From assembly GCA_012523155.1 (NCBI GenBank), contig JAAYJB010000069.1:1-6513 (forward strand): 6,513 bases of DNA, read 5' to 3'. Position 1 is the first letter of the stretch; every line of letters starts with the position of its first letter. The DNA comes from Synergistaceae bacterium (GTDB lineage: Bacteria; Synergistota; Synergistia; Synergistales; Aminobacteriaceae). The position numbers and the translations under genes are program-made. Positions 6,123-6,513 of this stretch are shown here, one piece after another. Under the pieces are notes generated by a model. It ran no database searches. It was not told the origin of the DNA and was given only the letters and a program-made list of their open reading frames with translations.

Positions 6123-6134
6123 AATATATATTCA
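6121..6134. promoter_or_regulatory. Perfect 14-bp palindrome TGAATATATATTCA, probable operator
   Basis: The sequence is its own reverse complement and has the form TGAA-N6-TTCA. Its centre is about 50 bases upstream of the predicted transcription start of the 61-aa gene. The TGAA-N6-TTCA form is typical of ArsR/SmtB metal-sensor operators; activators of other families could also bind here. Confidence 0.5.
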
Positions 6135-6137
6135 CGT

Positions 6138-6153
6138 ATGAACCATTGTTCAT
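6138..6153. promoter_or_regulatory. Second palindrome ATGAAC-CATT-GTTCAT, probable operator
   Basis: A 6-bp perfect inverted repeat with a 4-base centre contains TGAA-N6-TTCA at 6139-6152, the same pattern as the neighbour at 6121-6134, with centres 18 bases apart. It also contains GAAC-N4-GTTC, the core of the LexA box of Bacillus and relatives. It begins directly after the stop of the partial minus-strand gene, so it might instead form a short RNA hairpin, but no T-run follows. Confidence 0.5.
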
Positions 6154-6513
6154 TTATAGATTTTTCACATAGGGCTCCCGCTCTCCTCCGGGCCTCCTCA
6201 TGCCCGGCACAAGCCAGGTCGTTTCAGGGCCTGAACAGTTTCCGTGAAGGGTGCGTATCAACACCCTTCCCGCAGCAATTCCCAGTTCAAAGGCGGGCCA
6301 TTCCATGGAATACAATGTTTCTGGAACTCTTCCATCCGGAAGGGTGCAGACGCAACCCCTCTCCGGCGGGAGCCCGTTCCAGAGTGTTCCGTCAAGTACC
6401 GGAAATTCATTTCCTTCAGGCACTTCTCCACCGGGGATAAGGTCAGAAAGAAAGGGAAAACACGGGGAGTTTCCCGAATAGTATCGAAGCGGGCGTCCTC
6501 CAGAGATCTCCTC
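6154..6513 (-). CDS. C-terminal part of an unrecognised protein, 5' end outside the window
   Basis: The minus strand is open from the right edge to the TAA at 6154, giving the last 119 residues. The frame has no stop up to the edge, so the GTG at 6423 is not needed as a start. Codon use resembles the neighbours (GGA for Gly, CTT and CTC for Leu, AGG for Arg), unlike the plus-strand frames here. The fragment is rich in Pro, Gly and Glu, with RYYSGNSPCFPF near the left end, VLDGTLWNGLPPERGCVC in the middle and GIAAGRVLIRTLHGNC followed by a basic, Pro-rich tail. No membrane segment is seen. I cannot assign a family. It is on the same strand as the 61-aa gene and 115 bases upstream of it; the strong promoter between them argues for separate control. 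Confidence 0.6.
   Translation of the reverse strand, partial: EEISGGRPLRYYSGNSPCFPFLSDLIPGGEVPEGNEFPVLDGTLWNGLPPERGCVCTLPDGRVPETLYSMEWPAFELGIAAGRVLIRTLHGNCSGPETTWLVPGMRRPGGEREPYVKNL

Noticed and set aside
5923..6123. 66-aa plus-strand frame opposite the small gene
   Set aside because: Its GTG start has no ribosome binding site and sits inside the hairpin at 5900-5947. It crosses the minus-strand promoter, while the minus frame has promoter, ribosome binding site and better composition.
6117..6481. Plus-strand frames of 107 and 76 aa at the right end
   Set aside because: No ribosome binding site, starts in palindromic intergenic DNA or inside the minus frame, Ser/Pro/Arg-rich antisense-like sequence; the minus frame stays open to the edge with normal codon use.
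1..6513. CRISPR array, tRNA/rRNA, transposon or prophage signs
   Set aside because: No direct repeats with spacers, no cloverleaf or rRNA segment, no transposase or integrase frame and no terminal repeats were seen.

Overview
The window looks like chromosomal DNA from a Gram-negative-type anaerobic bacterium. It has roughly 50-55% GC, strong AGGAGG-like ribosome binding sites, heavy use of GGA/GGG for Gly and AGG for Arg, and three exported proteins of families common in diderm bacteria. Synergistota would fit the gene styles, but that is a guess made without any database search. No tRNA, rRNA, CRISPR array, insertion sequence, integrase or att site is visible.

Layout, left to right. (1) A + strand gene (6-707) for an exported SYLF/Ysc84-family lipid-binding protein. 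It ends at a hairpin (710-735) shared with (2) a two-gene minus-strand unit, ychF-like P-loop NTPase (start 2325, stop 1234) followed by an unrecognised 146-aa helical protein (1183-743). (3) A divergent promoter region (about 2326-2487), with a consensus TATAAT for ychF on the minus strand and an extended -10 for the next gene on the plus strand. (4) An exported MuiA-like protein with DUF4140/DUF4139 features (2488-4017). (5) A 153-base gap with two hairpins, a 14-base palindrome and a likely promoter. (6) An exported two-domain family 3 glycoside hydrolase of NagZ type (4171-5847) with the full catalytic set. (7) Convergent with it, only 5 bases away, a 61-aa cysteine- and tryptophan-containing protein (6038-5853, minus) that I could not assign. 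(8) The 3' part of an unrecognised minus-strand gene (6154-6513) that runs off the right edge.

The most interesting place is 6039-6153. The 61-codon gene has the best promoter in the window: a perfect TTGACA, a 17-base spacer and an extended TGT-TATAAA, about 40 bases before a strong ribosome binding site. Around this promoter lie two palindromes of the form TGAA-N6-TTCA (6121-6134 and 6139-6152, centres 18 bases apart), one degenerate copy just downstream of the predicted transcription start (6059-6072), and a smaller dyad next to the -35. This looks like a tightly regulated single-gene switch. The spacing and symmetry resemble ArsR/SmtB operators or LexA (GAAC-N4-GTTC) boxes; the sequence alone does not decide between them.

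How the genes fit together: the SYLF, MuiA-like and NagZ-like proteins all carry signal peptides and probably act at the envelope (lipid binding, unknown envelope role, muropeptide trimming). YchF and its downstream partner are cytosolic, with YchF tied to ribosome and stress biology. Each plus-strand gene appears to have its own transcript. The only clear operon is ychF plus the 146-aa gene.
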